64,000 bases of DNA from Streptomyces hyderabadensis (GTDB lineage: Bacteria; Actinomycetota; Actinomycetes; Streptomycetales; Streptomycetaceae). The notes below the pieces were generated by a model. The model did not search any database. It saw nothing but the letters and a program-made list of their open reading frames with translations, and had not been told where the DNA came from. Shown one piece after another: positions 8,761 to 18,511 of the stretch. The DNA is taken from NCBI RefSeq assembly GCF_020404845.1, contig NZ_JAIOJZ010000005.1, forward strand, positions 146,751-210,750, read 5' to 3'. Every line of letters starts with the position of its first letter. The stretch's first letter is position 1. Position numbers and translations under genes: made by a program.

Positions 8761-10245
8761 CTATTCTCCCGCTCCGCCGTGCAGGCTCTGCACCGGGTGG
8801 GCGGTGAGCTGCTCCACACCGCGCAGGTCGCCCCGGATCTGGTCGGCGGCGGCGTAGGCGCTGGCGATGCTCGCCGGGATGCCGACGCCGTCGTAGGCCG
8901 CGCCGCACACCGCGAGCCCGGGGAGTTTCGCGACGTGCTCGCGGACCCGGGCCACGCGCGCGTGGTGACCGACGGGGTACTGCGGCAGGCCGTCCTGCCA
9001 GCGGGTGACGCGGGTGGCGACCGGCTCGGCGGTCAGCCCGGTGGCCTCGGCGAGGTCGTGCCGGGAGACGGCGACGAGGCCCGCGTCGTCGCGGCCGAGG
9101 ATCTCCGTGTCGCCGTACCGGCCGACCGAGGCGCGCAGGACGACCAGGTCCGGGTCCTCGTCGGCGATCCAGCCCCACTTGCGGGAGGCGAAGGTGGACG
9201 CCTTGATGGTGTGCCCGTCGACCGGCGGCACGAGGAAGCCGCTGCCCTCGGGGAGCGCGGCGGCCTCCGAGCGGCGGTAGGCGAGGGTGATCAGGGCCAT
9301 CGAGGCGTACTCCACCGCGGACAGCTCGGCCGCGGCGGCGGGCGCCTCGGCGCGCAGCAGCCCGGCGGCGGGCCCGGCCGGGACGGCGACGACGACCGCG
9401 TCGGCGTGCAGCACCCGGTCGCCGGCGACGATCCGCCAGCCGTCGGACGCGGTGCGGCGCAGCTCGGTGACGGGCGCGCGGGTGACGATCTCGCCGCCGC
9501 GCGCGCGGACCGAGTCGGCGACGGCGGGCGGCAGGGTGCCGATGCCGCCCTCGATGCCCATGAACACCGGGCCGCTGGGCGGTGAGGTGGCCGTGCGGCC
9601 CTGGAGGGCGCGGACCGCCTCGGTGAGGGAGGTGTGGGTGCGGGCGGCCTCGAAGAGCTGGGGTACGGCCGAGCGCAGGGAGATGCGGTAGGCGTCGCCC
9701 GCGTAGACGCCGCCCAGCAGGGGTTCGACGAGGCGGTCGACGACCTCGCGGCCCAGCCGCGCGGCGACGTACTCCCCCACCGCCACGTCGTCGCCGACCT
9801 CGGTGCGGGGCAGCTCGGCGTCGCGCTCGATGCGGGCGAGCCCTTCCTCGGAGAGCACGCCGGACAGGGCGGCCGCGGTGCCGGGGACGCCCATGACGTG
9901 GCCCTTGGGCATGGGGCGCAGGGCGCCGCGGGTCCACAGCGAGGCCGACGCGGTGGACGGCGGCTGGAGGCGGCCGGCGAGTCCGGCGGCGCGGGCCAGG
10001 CCGACGGCCTCGGGGCGGCGGGCCAGCATCGACTCGGCGCCGAGGTCGACGCGTACTCCGGCGATCTCGCCGGGCAGCAGCTTGCCGCCGACGCGGTCGG
10101 ACGCCTCCAGGACGGTCACCCGGGCGCCGCCCTCCAGGAGGCGGTGGGCGGCGGCCAGTCCGGCGATGCCGGCTCCGACGACGACTACGTGTCCGGGTCC
10201 CGCTTCCGGTGGGAACTCACCCGTTGGGGTCTCGCTTGCGCTCAT
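8761..10245 (-). CDS. hemG: Coproporphyrinogen III oxidase / protoporphyrinogen oxidase family (HemG/HemY, CgoX)
   Basis: 494 residues, ATG at 10245. The N-terminal FAD dinucleotide motif is [17 protein letters not shown] followed by the [10 protein letters not shown] segment typical of the HemY-type flavoprotein family. The C-terminus contains [18 protein letters not shown], which closes the FAD site. In Actinobacteria this family oxidises coproporphyrinogen III to coproporphyrin III with oxygen rather than protoporphyrinogen. hemQ follows after 4 bp, giving a two-gene haem operon. The 137-bp region upstream separates it from the divergent DUF4349 lipoprotein gene. Confidence 0.92.
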   Translation of the reverse strand: MSASETPTGEFPPEAGPGHVVVVGAGIAGLAAAHRLLEGGARVTVLEASDRVGGKLLPGEIAGVRVDLGAESMLARRPEAVGLARAAGLAGRLQPPSTASASLWTRGALRPMPKGHVMGVPGTAAALSGVLSEEGLARIERDAELPRTEVGDDVAVGEYVAARLGREVVDRLVEPLLGGVYAGDAYRISLRSAVPQLFEAARTHTSLTEAVRALQGRTATSPPSGPVFMGIEGGIGTLPPAVADSVRARGGEIVTRAPVTELRRTASDGWRIVAGDRVLHADAVVVAVPAGPAAGLLRAEAPAAAAELSAVEYASMALITLAYRRSEAAALPEGSGFLVPPVDGHTIKASTFASRKWGWIADEDPDLVVLRASVGRYGDTEILGRDDAGLVAVSRHDLAEATGLTAEPVATRVTRWQDGLPQYPVGHHARVARVREHVAKLPGLAVCGAAYDGVGIPASIASAYAAADQIRGDLRGVEQLTAHPVQSLHGGAGE

Positions 10246-10382
10246 GACCCCAGCGTCTCAGACGTCACCGACGGTCCCGCGAGTCCGGACCGTGATCTCT
10301 TCGGAACCGTTCCGCGCCGTCGTGCGGGCCCCCGCGCGCGTCGTAGTGACATCAGTCGCTACGACCCCGGGGGGTACCCACG

Positions 10383-11363
10383 ATGCAGACACGACGGGCA
10401 ACGACGAGAAAGTGCCTGCCGCCCGCCCGCGCCCTGGCCGGCCTGCTGCTGGTCACGGCGCTCGCGCTCACCGGCTGCAGCGCGTCGGACTCCGGGTCGG
10501 ACGCGGGCGGCGGAGCCAAGGCGGCCGCGCCGCAGGAGGGGGCGCGGGCGGAGGGCTCGCAGGCCGACGGCAAGGCGGGCGCGGCCGGTGAGGCCGGCAC
10601 CGGCGCGAGCGCCCCGCCGAAGCTCGCCCCGGCCCACATCATCCGCACCGTCTCGCTGAGCGTCCAGGTCGAGGACACGCCCAAGGCGCTCGCCGCGGCC
10701 CGCACGGCCACCGAGGACGCGGGCGGTTACGTCGGTGACGAGTCCACCACCCGGGACGCGGAGGGCCACGAGCGGACCGAGGTGACGCTGCGGGTGCCCG
10801 TGGAACGGTACGAGGACGTGCTCGACGAGCTGGCGGGCGCCGGGAAGCTGCTCAGCCGCAAGGCGAAGGCCGAGGACGTCACCGACCAGGTGGTGGACGT
10901 GGACAGCCGGGTGAAGTCGCAGCGCGCCAGCGTGGCCCGGGTGCGCGAGCTGATGGACCGGGCGACGGAGCTGGACGACGTGGTGACCCTGGAGGGCGAG
11001 CTGAGCACCCGCCAGGCGGAGCTGGAGGCGCTGCTGGCCCGGCAGGCGGCCCTGAAGGACCGCACCAGCCTGGCCACCATCACCCTGTCGCTGTCGGAGA
11101 CGCCGATCAAGCACGTCGAGAAGAAGGACGACGAGGACCCCGGGTTCCTGGACGCCCTGGCCGGGGGCTGGGACGCCTTCGTGACGATGCTGCGCTGGCT
11201 TGCGGTGGTGCTCGGCGCCGTGCTGCCGTTCGCCGCGGTGGCGGCGCTGCTCGTGCTGCTGTGGCTGCGGGTCGTACGCCCCCGGCTGCCGCGCCGCCCG
11301 GCACCGGCGGCGGCACCGCGCGGGGCGGCGGCGCCCGGTGCGGAGGGCGGCGGCGAGGACTGA
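10383..11363 (+). CDS. DUF4349 lipoprotein
   Basis: 326 residues, ATG at 10383. A lipoprotein signal with lipobox LTGC (Cys about residue 32) precedes a low-complexity Gly/Ala linker. The DUF4349 domain (about residues 75-285) includes the typical RTVSLSVQVED start and a coiled-coil region with DVDSRVKSQRASVARVRELM and EGELSTRQAELEAL. A membrane helix follows (about residues 268-300) and then a basic cytoplasmic tail. The lipid anchor and C-terminal helix would put the domain on the outer face of the membrane. No biochemical role is established for the family. Confidence 0.8.
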   Translation: MQTRRATTRKCLPPARALAGLLLVTALALTGCSASDSGSDAGGGAKAAAPQEGARAEGSQADGKAGAAGEAGTGASAPPKLAPAHIIRTVSLSVQVEDTPKALAAARTATEDAGGYVGDESTTRDAEGHERTEVTLRVPVERYEDVLDELAGAGKLLSRKAKAEDVTDQVVDVDSRVKSQRASVARVRELMDRATELDDVVTLEGELSTRQAELEALLARQAALKDRTSLATITLSLSETPIKHVEKKDDEDPGFLDALAGGWDAFVTMLRWLAVVLGAVLPFAAVAALLVLLWLRVVRPRLPRRPAPAAAPRGAAAPGAEGGGED

Positions 11364-11390
11364 AGTGCCCCGCCCGCGTAGCGTGTTCGC

Positions 11391-12818
11391 ATGAGCATGG
11401 GCAAGAGCACCGGCACCGATACCGGCACGGGCGCCGCGGGCGGTACGAGGGAGCGGCTGGTCGTCGTCGGCGGCGACGCGGCGGGGATGTCCGCGGCGTC
11501 CCAGGCGCGCCGGCTGCGGGGCCCGGACGAGCTGGAGATCGTGGCGTTCGAACGCGGCCACTTCAGCTCGTTCTCGGCCTGCGGCATCCCGTACTGGGTC
11601 GGCGGCGACGTGACCGGCCGGGACGCGCTGATCGCGCGCACGCCCGAGGAGCACCGGGCCCGGGACATCGACCTCAGGATGCGCACCGAGGTCACGGAGA
11701 TCGACGTGGCCGCAGGGCGGGTCCGCGCGCGCGACGTCGATTCGGGGACGGAGTCCTGGACGTCGTACGACAAGCTGGTGATCGGGACCGGGGCGCGGCC
11801 GGTCCGGCCGGAGCTGCCGGGCATCGACGCGCCCGGGGTGCACGGGGTGCAGACGCTGGACGACGGGCAGGCCCTGCTGGACACGCTGGCCGGCACGGGT
11901 GGCCGGCACGCGGTGGTCGTCGGCGCCGGGTACATCGGCGTGGAGATGGCCGAGGCGCTGATCAACCGGGGCTACGAGGTGACGGTCGTCAACCGCGGCC
12001 GGGAGCCGATGGCCACGCTCGATCCCGACATGGGCCGCCTGGTGCACACGGCCATGACGGGCCTCGGCATCACCATGGTGAACGACGCCGCGGTCACCAC
12101 GGTGCTGACCGGGGACGACGGCCGGGTCCGGGCGGTGGCGACGGAGGACGCCGAGTTCCCGGCGGACGTGGTGGTGCTCGGCATCGGCGTACGGCCCGAG
12201 ACGGGGCTCGCCCGGGCCGCGGGGCTGCCGCTCGGCGCGCACGGCGGACTGCTGACCGATCTGGCGATGCGGGTGCGCGGCCACGAGAACATCTGGGCGG
12301 GCGGCGACTGCGTGGAGGTGCTCGACCTGGTCTCCGGACAGGAGCGGCACATTCCGCTGGGCACCCACGCCAACAAGCACGGGCAGGTCATCGGCACCAA
12401 CGTGGGCGGCGGCTACGCCACCTTCCCGGGTGTGGTCGGCACGGCGGTCAGCAAGGTCTGCGACCTGGAGATCGCGCGGACCGGCCTCAGGGAGAAGGAC
12501 GCGCTGCGGGCCGGGCTGCGGTTCGTGACGGCGACCATCGAGTCCACCAGCCGCGCGGGCTACTACCCGAACGCCTCCCCCATGACCGTGAAGATGCTGG
12601 CCGAGCGGCGCACCGGGCGGCTGCTGGGGGTGCAGATCGTCGGCCGTGAGGGCGCGGGCAAGCGGGTCGACATCGCCGCGGTGGCCCTCACGGCCGGGAT
12701 GACGGTCGAGCAGATGACCGCGCTGGACCTCGGCTACGCGCCGCCCTTCTCGCCGGTGTGGGACCCGGTGCTGGTGGCCGCGCGCAAGGCGGCCAGGGAG
12801 GTCGAGCGGCAGCGCTGA
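11391..12818 (+). CDS. FAD/NAD(P)-disulphide oxidoreductase (CoA-disulphide reductase / NADH oxidase type)
   Basis: 475 residues. ATG at 11391, with another at 11397; no Shine-Dalgarno is seen and a TAGCGT hexamer 6 nt upstream suggests a leaderless transcript. An FAD motif (VVVGGDAAGMSAASQAR, from about residue 26) is followed by SACGIPYWVGG, the single redox Cys of the CoA-disulphide reductase/NADH oxidase/persulphide-reductase group. The NAD-binding motif is VVVGAGYIGVEMAEAL (about 178), the second FAD contact is ENIWAGGDCVEV, and a dimerisation domain closes the protein. No rhodanese domain is fused. The physiological acceptor cannot be told from sequence. Confidence 0.85.
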   Translation: MSMGKSTGTDTGTGAAGGTRERLVVVGGDAAGMSAASQARRLRGPDELEIVAFERGHFSSFSACGIPYWVGGDVTGRDALIARTPEEHRARDIDLRMRTEVTEIDVAAGRVRARDVDSGTESWTSYDKLVIGTGARPVRPELPGIDAPGVHGVQTLDDGQALLDTLAGTGGRHAVVVGAGYIGVEMAEALINRGYEVTVVNRGREPMATLDPDMGRLVHTAMTGLGITMVNDAAVTTVLTGDDGRVRAVATEDAEFPADVVVLGIGVRPETGLARAAGLPLGAHGGLLTDLAMRVRGHENIWAGGDCVEVLDLVSGQERHIPLGTHANKHGQVIGTNVGGGYATFPGVVGTAVSKVCDLEIARTGLREKDALRAGLRFVTATIESTSRAGYYPNASPMTVKMLAERRTGRLLGVQIVGREGAGKRVDIAAVALTAGMTVEQMTALDLGYAPPFSPVWDPVLVAARKAAREVERQR

Positions 12819-12832
12819 GGGGGCGCCGCCGG

Positions 12833-13177
12833 TCAGCCCGTTCCGTTGATGCGGTCGATGGCCTGCCGCGCCTGCTCGGCCGGGGGCCGGGACGGCAGGG
12901 AGGACACCGAGGCCGGACCGGTCGCCGGCACCGGGGCGGTCACCGCGGGCGGCTGCTCGCCGGCCGGCCTGGCGTGCGACGCGGCCCGCGCGGAGCGCAG
13001 CCGGTGGCTCACCGCCTCGTCCAGCGTCACCGGGCGCTGTGTCTGCGCGGCCAGCCGTCCCGCCTCCTGGCCGAGCCGGGCGACGTCCTCCCAGGGCAGC
13101 CGCAGGACGAGGGCGACCTCGGCCTCGCCGTCGGGCAGGGCGTGCATCGCCGGAGCCGGTGTGACCCGTTCGTTCAT
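12833..13177 (-). CDS. Hypothetical protein, small Ala/Pro-rich
   Basis: 114 residues, ATG at 13177 with GAGG about 10 nt upstream. The first 65 residues are ordered (EVALVLRLPWEDVARLGQEA, then TLDEAVSHRLR) and read like a short helical, perhaps DNA- or protein-binding, domain; the rest is Ala/Pro-rich and probably unstructured, ending in QARQAIDRINGTG. Codon use is that of a real Streptomyces gene. It is transcribed away from the rhomboid gene and its stop lies 15 bp from the convergent oxidoreductase. I do not recognise a family and assign no function. Confidence 0.6.
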   Translation of the reverse strand: MNERVTPAPAMHALPDGEAEVALVLRLPWEDVARLGQEAGRLAAQTQRPVTLDEAVSHRLRSARAASHARPAGEQPPAVTAPVPATGPASVSSLPSRPPAEQARQAIDRINGTG

Positions 13178-13312
13178 CGCCTGATCCTCACGTCGTCCCC
13201 GCGCCCCGCCTTCCCCGGGCCGCGGGCGGTTGAGAGGGCATACGTACACACGGACGGGGGTGTTCAACGGGGCGGACCGGTTCATGGTGCGCCGGGCGGG
13301 CAGTAGTGTCTC

Positions 13313-14131
13313 GTGGTCATCCCCGTCCATGACGTGAACCCGGCGCGCCGCACCCCGTGGGTGACGTACGCCCTGATCCTCGCCAACGTCCTGGTGTTCC
13401 TGTTCACGCCCGGCATGACCGGGTCCGCGTCGGGCGACGGCAGCCTGGTGCAGATGTGCGACCTCCAGGCGTTCCTGGACCACTGGGCGGCGGTGCCGCA
13501 GGAGCTGCTCCAGCACCGGATGCCCCGCCTGGTGCCCACCGGCGCCGTCGGGGTCGGCCCGCAGGGGCCCGGCTGCGTGGTCGCGCCGCCGGGCTACGAC
13601 AAGTCGCCGGAGCTGAGCGTGCTGACGGCGATGTTCCTGCACGGCGGCTGGCTGCACCTGCTGGGCAACATGCTCTTCCTGTGGATCTTCGGCAACAACG
13701 TCGAGGACCGGATGGGCCACGTCCCCTTCCTGCTGTTCTACGGCGTCTGCGGCTATGCGGCGACCTACGGCTTCGCGCTCCTCAACGCCGACTCGGCCGC
13801 CCCGCTGATCGGCGCGTCCGGGGCGATCGCCGGGGTGCTGGGCGCCTATCTGGTGCTGTATCCGAGGGCCCGGGTCTGGGTGCTCGTGCCCTTCCTGATC
13901 TTCCTGCCGCTGCGGCTGCCGGCCTGGCTGGTGCTGGGCTTCTGGTTCGGCCTCCAGGCGGTCTACTCCTCCGGCGGTGCCGTGTCCGACGCGGGCACCG
14001 TGGCGTACGTCGCCCATGTCGTCGGCTTCGTCGTCGGCATGCTGATCGCCTGGCCGCTGCGGCGGGGCACCCCGCCCCCGCCCGAGCCGCGCGGGCTGCT
14101 GTTCGGCCGGCGGGCGCGGCCCGGGTGGTGA
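13313..14131 (+). CDS. Rhomboid-family intramembrane serine protease
   Basis: 272 residues, GTG at 13313. Rhomboid hallmarks are HGGWLHLLGNMLFLWIFG (second helix with the His and Asn oxyanion residues), GASGAIAG with the catalytic Ser (about residue 169), and AHVVGFVVG with the catalytic His (about residue 234). Six or seven membrane helices are predicted. A loop of about 60 residues with two Cys lies between the first helix and the HGGW motif, and includes PPGYDKSPELSVLTAMF, as in other actinobacterial rhomboids. The enzyme cleaves membrane proteins within the bilayer; its substrate is unknown. Confidence 0.9.
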   Translation: MVIPVHDVNPARRTPWVTYALILANVLVFLFTPGMTGSASGDGSLVQMCDLQAFLDHWAAVPQELLQHRMPRLVPTGAVGVGPQGPGCVVAPPGYDKSPELSVLTAMFLHGGWLHLLGNMLFLWIFGNNVEDRMGHVPFLLFYGVCGYAATYGFALLNADSAAPLIGASGAIAGVLGAYLVLYPRARVWVLVPFLIFLPLRLPAWLVLGFWFGLQAVYSSGGAVSDAGTVAYVAHVVGFVVGMLIAWPLRRGTPPPPEPRGLLFGRRARPGW

Positions 14132-14149
14132 GCGGCGGGCGGGGTGGGC

Positions 14150-15406
14150 TCAGGCGGGCGTCGCCTCGCTCTGCGCGACGGGGGCCGGGGCGGTCCAGCG
14201 GATGCGGGTGCTGCACAGCGCGACGGCGCCCGCCGACGCGGCCACGGCGCCCATGCCCCACGCCAGGCTGCTCGCCCCGGCGATGAAGCCGATGAGCGGC
14301 GGCCCGGCCAGCAGCCCCGTGGTGCCCATGGCGGCGACCAGCGTCAGCGCGTCCGAGCCCTGCCGGGCGGCGGCGGCGTAGACGCAGGGGGTCACGGCGG
14401 CGATGCCCAGGCCCATGCAGGCGAAGCCGGCGAGCGCGGGTGCGACGCCGCCGCTGACCAGGGCGACGGCGAGACCGGCACCGGCCACGGCGCTGCCCAG
14501 CAGGACGACCCGGCCGTCGCCCCAGCGGCCGCGCCAGCCGTCGGCGAAGAGGCGGGCGACGACCATCATCCCGGACACCACGGCGATGCCGAGCGGGGCG
14601 AGTTCCGCCGACGCCTCGGCGACGTCCTTCAGGTAGAGGGCGGACCAGTCGTTCATGGCGCCCTCGGCGACCGTGCCGAAGACCATGGCGCAGCACATCC
14701 ACAGGGTCAGGCGCGAGGGGACGGTCCAGCGGCGGCGGGCCGGCTCCGGCGCGGCGGGGGCCGGTGCGCTGCCCGGGGCCTCCGGGTCGGCGGCGGCTTC
14801 CGCGTCGGCGGGGTCCGGCCGGTCGGCCGGGGCGTCCTCGTCGAGGAGTCCGGTGCGTGCCGTGACGCCGAGTGCGGCGAGGAGGACGACGGCGGCACCG
14901 AAGTGCGCCGGGACGGATTCGGTGGCGGCGGTCATGCCGGAGGCGAGCAGGGCCGCGAGCAGGGAGCCGGCGCTGAAGACGGCGTGCAGCCTGGCCATCG
15001 TGTTGCGTTCGTGCCGTGCCTCCAGGGCCGCGCCCTGTGCGTTCATGGCCACGTTCAGACAGCCCACGAGGACCCCGTCGGCGCACATCACCAGCAGGGC
15101 CACCGGGTAGTTCGGGGCCGCCGCCAGGGCGAGCAGCAGCAGCGCCAGGCCCAGCTGGGACAGCAGGGCCAGCCGCCGCGAGCCCATCCGCCGCATCAGC
15201 CAGGCCACCGCCGGGAAGGACACCGCCGCGCCGACCCCCGCGGCCATCAGGAGCACCCCCACCTCGGCCGCGCTCAGGTCGAGGTCGGTCTTGATGGCGG
15301 GGATCCGCGCGGCCCAGGTGGCGTACTGGAAGCCGAGGGACAGGAACAGCGCGGCGATCGCCAGCTGGCCGCGCCGGAAGGGGTCGTGGAGACGGGACAC
15401 GCGCAA
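14150..15406 (-). CDS. MFS transporter, last gene of a five-gene operon
   Basis: 418 residues from a TTG at 15406, which directly follows the TGA of the acetyltransferase gene and has GAAGTGA at good spacing; a GTG two codons in (15400) is the alternative. Twelve membrane helices are predicted, with RMGSRRLALLSQLGLA as the usual loop 2-3 basic motif. No substrate signature is seen. Because it closes an operon of an oxygenase, a DUF6271 protein, an ornithine-decarboxylase-like enzyme and an acetyltransferase, export of the product made by that operon is the simplest reading. Confidence 0.85.
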   Translation of the reverse strand: MRVSRLHDPFRRGQLAIAALFLSLGFQYATWAARIPAIKTDLDLSAAEVGVLLMAAGVGAAVSFPAVAWLMRRMGSRRLALLSQLGLALLLLALAAAPNYPVALLVMCADGVLVGCLNVAMNAQGAALEARHERNTMARLHAVFSAGSLLAALLASGMTAATESVPAHFGAAVVLLAALGVTARTGLLDEDAPADRPDPADAEAAADPEAPGSAPAPAAPEPARRRWTVPSRLTLWMCCAMVFGTVAEGAMNDWSALYLKDVAEASAELAPLGIAVVSGMMVVARLFADGWRGRWGDGRVVLLGSAVAGAGLAVALVSGGVAPALAGFACMGLGIAAVTPCVYAAAARQGSDALTLVAAMGTTGLLAGPPLIGFIAGASSLAWGMGAVAASAGAVALCSTRIRWTAPAPVAQSEATPA

Positions 15407-15985
15407 TCAGCTCACTTCGCGCAGGGTGCGGGCGGGCGGGGAGAGGGACGGGCGGGCACCGGTCTGCCGGGCGGCCGTCACCGGCCTGGACATGTAGACG
15501 GCGCCGCCGCCGTACGCACCGGCGGGCACCACTCCCGGTTCGGCGACGAAGCCGCGCGCCGACCAGAACGGCTCGGTGCCGCCCACGGCGACCAGGGAGA
15601 TCCGTTCGTCCCCGCGCGCCCGTGCGGTGGCGGTGAGGTGGTGCAGGAGGCGCCGCGCGACTCCCCTGCGGCGCAGCCCCGGTGCGACGACGATGTCGTG
15701 GAGGTGGAGGTTCCCGGGCCCGGACGCGGGCGGCCCGCCCGGCGGCCCCTCCGTCCGCGTCAGGTCCGGGTAGCGGTGCGGCGGATAGGGCAGCGCGAGC
15801 AGGTAACCGGCCGTACGGGCGCCGACGTCCGCCACGAAGCAGGTGTCCGGTGACGCCGCCGCCCGGGACTGGAGCGCGGCCCGGCCCTCCGACAGGCCGA
15901 GGCCGGTGTAGGCGTCCCGCTCCAGCGCCACGACCGCGTCCCAGTCCCCGGCGGCGAGGGGGCGCACGCGCACGGTCTCAGTCAT
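15407..15985 (-). CDS. GNAT-family N-acetyltransferase
   Basis: 192 residues, ATG at 15985, overlapping the decarboxylase gene by 8 bp. The acetyl-CoA loop is seen as VVAPGLRRRGVARRLL (motif A, R-x-x-G-x-A) after the strand NLHLHDI, and FWSARGFV provides the last helix and strand of the fold. Family members transfer an acetyl group from acetyl-CoA to a primary amine or similar nucleophile. In this operon the likely acceptor is the amine released by the PLP decarboxylase, either as a biosynthetic step or for self-protection. That link is inference only. Confidence 0.85.
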   Translation of the reverse strand: MTETVRVRPLAAGDWDAVVALERDAYTGLGLSEGRAALQSRAAASPDTCFVADVGARTAGYLLALPYPPHRYPDLTRTEGPPGGPPASGPGNLHLHDIVVAPGLRRRGVARRLLHHLTATARARGDERISLVAVGGTEPFWSARGFVAEPGVVPAGAYGGGAVYMSRPVTAARQTGARPSLSPPARTLREVS

Positions 15986-17186
15986 CGGCGGCGCTCCCCT
16001 CCGGGCGGCCCGCGAAGGCGTACGGGAGCGGGGCGAAGCCGTTGAAGCCCTGGGTGGTGTAGCTGGTCGCGTAGGCGCCGCTGGACAGCACCCAGACCGG
16101 GTCGCCGGACGCCAGCGCCTCGGGCACCGGGACCAGCCCCTCCTCGTGGGAGTAGGCGTCGTCGCTGTCGCAGCTGGGTCCGGCGACGACGGCCGGGACG
16201 TACGGGCCGTCCGGGTGGCCGGGGAAGACCAGCCGGTACTGCAGGGCGTCCATCTCGTACAGGCCGTTGAACTTGCCGCAGCTCAGGTAGAGCCAGTGCT
16301 GCCGTTCGCCGTTCGCGGCCCGGCGCCGGGTGAGGCGGGCGACGTGGGCGCGGATCGCGCCGTGGTCGGCGACCAGGTGCCGCCCGGGTTCGACGACGAA
16401 CTCCAGGGGGCCGCCGTGGATCCGGCGCAGTTCGTCCATGCCCTCCCTGATCACCGCGAAGATCTTGTCCAGCGGCGGGTCGAGCGGGATGCCGCGCCGG
16501 TCGCGGTAGCCGAGCGCGGGCAGGCCGCCGCCGAGGTTGACGTGGTCGACGCGGATGCCGCGCCGGCCGAGGGCGCGCAGCACCTCGCCCAGGTCCTCCA
16601 CGGCGCCGTGCCAGGCCTCGCCGGTCATCTGCTGGGAGCCGACGTGCACGGACAGGCCTGCCGGTACCAGCCCGGCGTCCCGGGCCGCGGCCAGCACCTG
16701 GACGGCGTCGCCGGGCGGGCAGCCGAACTTGTTGCTCAGTCCCCACACCGCGCCCGCCCCGCCGGTCGCCACCCGGCAGAACACGCGGGCGCCGGGGGCG
16801 TGGGCGGCGAGGGCGGCCACGTCCTGGAGGCTGTCGGTGGCGAAGGTGCGCACGCCGAGCCGGTACGCCTCGGCGATGTTCCGGTCGGACTTGACGGTGT
16901 TGCCGTAGTGCACGCGCCCGGCGGGCACCCCGGCCCGCAGCGCCTGCTCGATCTCGCCGGGGCTGGCCGCGTCGGCGCCGGCGCCCCGGCGGGCGAGGGC
17001 GGCGATCACCTCGTCGACCGGGCAGGCCTTCGTCGCGAACCGCACCTGTACGCCGGGCAGTTCGCGGCGCAGCGTGTCGTGGCGCCGCTCGATGCCGGCC
17101 AGGTCGTACACGAGCCGGTCCTCGGTGGCGGCGGCGAGGGCGGCGGCCAGGGGTGCGCTGAGGTCCGCGGCCGTCACCGCGCTCAC
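15978..17186 (-). CDS. PLP-dependent ornithine/diamino acid decarboxylase (fold type III)
   Basis: 402 residues. GTG at 17186 overlaps the upstream stop as GTGA. The N-terminal barrel carries the PLP lysine in FATKACP (Lys53), HVGSQ (about residue 180), the phosphate-binding NLGGGLP and VVEPGR. The C-terminal barrel has GPSCDSDD (about residue 338), matching the GPTCDGLD box of ornithine decarboxylases whose Cys and Asp contact the substrate of the other subunit, and YTTQGFNGF. These features favour ornithine, lysine or 2,4-diaminobutyrate over diaminopimelate. The enzyme would remove CO2 from a basic amino acid and release a diamine-like product, here feeding an operon-specific pathway. Confidence 0.87.
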   Translation of the reverse strand: MSAVTAADLSAPLAAALAAATEDRLVYDLAGIERRHDTLRRELPGVQVRFATKACPVDEVIAALARRGAGADAASPGEIEQALRAGVPAGRVHYGNTVKSDRNIAEAYRLGVRTFATDSLQDVAALAAHAPGARVFCRVATGGAGAVWGLSNKFGCPPGDAVQVLAAARDAGLVPAGLSVHVGSQQMTGEAWHGAVEDLGEVLRALGRRGIRVDHVNLGGGLPALGYRDRRGIPLDPPLDKIFAVIREGMDELRRIHGGPLEFVVEPGRHLVADHGAIRAHVARLTRRRAANGERQHWLYLSCGKFNGLYEMDALQYRLVFPGHPDGPYVPAVVAGPSCDSDDAYSHEEGLVPVPEALASGDPVWVLSSGAYATSYTTQGFNGFAPLPYAFAGRPEGSAADD

Positions 17187-18511
17187 CGGGGCTGTCCCGC
17201 GGGCGGCGGGACGGGGGTGGCCCGGGCCGCGGCCACCATCGGCTCCCACGCCTCCGTCAGCAGCGCGAAGTCGGTCATGTCGCCGCGCGCCTCGTCGAGC
17301 AGCCGGGCGCGGCGGCCGGCCAGGAGGTCGGCGAACTCGGCGTACCGGCCGCCGAGCCGGCGGTACGCGGTGTCGAGGGCGTCGAGCCGGCGGACGTTCT
17401 CCGCGGTGTCCAGGCCGGTGCTCTCGCGGGCCAGGGCGGCGACGGCGGCGGGCCGGGCCCGGCCGTGCTCGTCCAGCAGCGTGTCGCCCGCCTCGGCCAT
17501 GCGGTCGTAGACGTGGTGGAAGTAGAGCATCGACAGCAGGAACTTGGCCCAGCGCGTCTGGTAGGCGAGGAAGCCGGGGCCCGTCCGGCGTTCGCCGGTG
17601 TAGTAGTTGACGATGTTCCGGTTGTGCAGCACGCCCGGCAGCCGGGCGTCGTGCACGAGGTGGATGAGGAAGTAGTCGCTGCCGATGGTGTCCCGGGCGG
17701 GCGGCAGCGGCACGCGTTCGCTGACCGTCGGGCCGTGGAAGGCGATGTTGCACATGTCCACGCGCATCGGGTCGACCACCGTCAGCAGCGAGCGGTCCGC
17801 CGCGAAGGGCTCGGTGCCCGCGCCGGTGAAGGACTCCTCGACCAGTGCGCGCTTCTGCTCGGCGGACCAGCCCTCGGGCGCCCACAGGGAGACGACGTCG
17901 TGGTAGACAGCGGGGTCGGCGTCCCGTATCTGCGCGATGTCGACGGACAGTTCGCCCACGAAGGAGCTGCCGACCATGGCGACCCGCCGCCGCAGGAGGT
18001 CGTCCGGGAGGGCGACCGGCTCGGTGACGCGTGCCGCGGCGTCCGCGGCGCGTTCGCCCAGCGACAGCAGCTCGTGGTGGACGGGGAAGACCGTACGGCC
18101 GTCCACGCGCTGGTAGCGGCTGTCGGAGTCCCTGCGGTGGACGGACTCGCAGCCGAGCGCGGCCGCGATCAGGAAGGCGCGGTTGGTGCAGGCGCCGTAG
18201 GACAGTCCGTCGGGGAGCATCAGGTCGAGGAGCAGTTCGGGCTTGGCGCTGCCGGAGCGTGCCGTGACCCGGGCCAGGAAGTCGCGCTGGGCGGCCTCGT
18301 CGAGGTGGTGGGCGGTGATCCGGGGGTGCGCCGGCAGGCGCCGTAACGCGGCGGCGTGGGCGGCGCGGTCCGCGGGCGGGCAGGAGTCGAGCACCAGCAG
18401 GTGGACATCGATGTCGAAGTGGTCGGCGGCGTAGGCGGCTTCCGCGCCGAGGGCCGCGACGGTGTCCGGGCAGTGCCGGTTGGTGGGCAGGGTCAGGCAG
18501 ATGCTGCGCAT
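17183..18511 (-). CDS. DUF6271-like protein, possible GT-A-fold transferase
   Basis: 442 residues, ATG at 18511, overlapping the oxygenase gene by 19 bp. The start (ICLTLPTNRHCPDTVAAL) reads like the first strand of a nucleotide-sugar-type Rossmann fold, and VHRRDSDSRYQ (about residue 130) could be a DxD metal-binding motif; the middle has LTVVDPMRVDMCNIAFHGP and DTIGSDYFLIHLVH, and the C-terminal 100 residues are helical. I place it in DUF6271, a family without known activity. The GT-A reading is inference from the first strand and the DSD motif only. Tight coupling to the PLP enzyme suggests it acts on the same metabolite. Confidence 0.7.
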   Translation of the reverse strand: MRSICLTLPTNRHCPDTVAALGAEAAYAADHFDIDVHLLVLDSCPPADRAAHAAALRRLPAHPRITAHHLDEAAQRDFLARVTARSGSAKPELLLDLMLPDGLSYGACTNRAFLIAAALGCESVHRRDSDSRYQRVDGRTVFPVHHELLSLGERAADAAARVTEPVALPDDLLRRRVAMVGSSFVGELSVDIAQIRDADPAVYHDVVSLWAPEGWSAEQKRALVEESFTGAGTEPFAADRSLLTVVDPMRVDMCNIAFHGPTVSERVPLPPARDTIGSDYFLIHLVHDARLPGVLHNRNIVNYYTGERRTGPGFLAYQTRWAKFLLSMLYFHHVYDRMAEAGDTLLDEHGRARPAAVAALARESTGLDTAENVRRLDALDTAYRRLGGRYAEFADLLAGRRARLLDEARGDMTDFALLTEAWEPMVAAARATPVPPPAGQPR

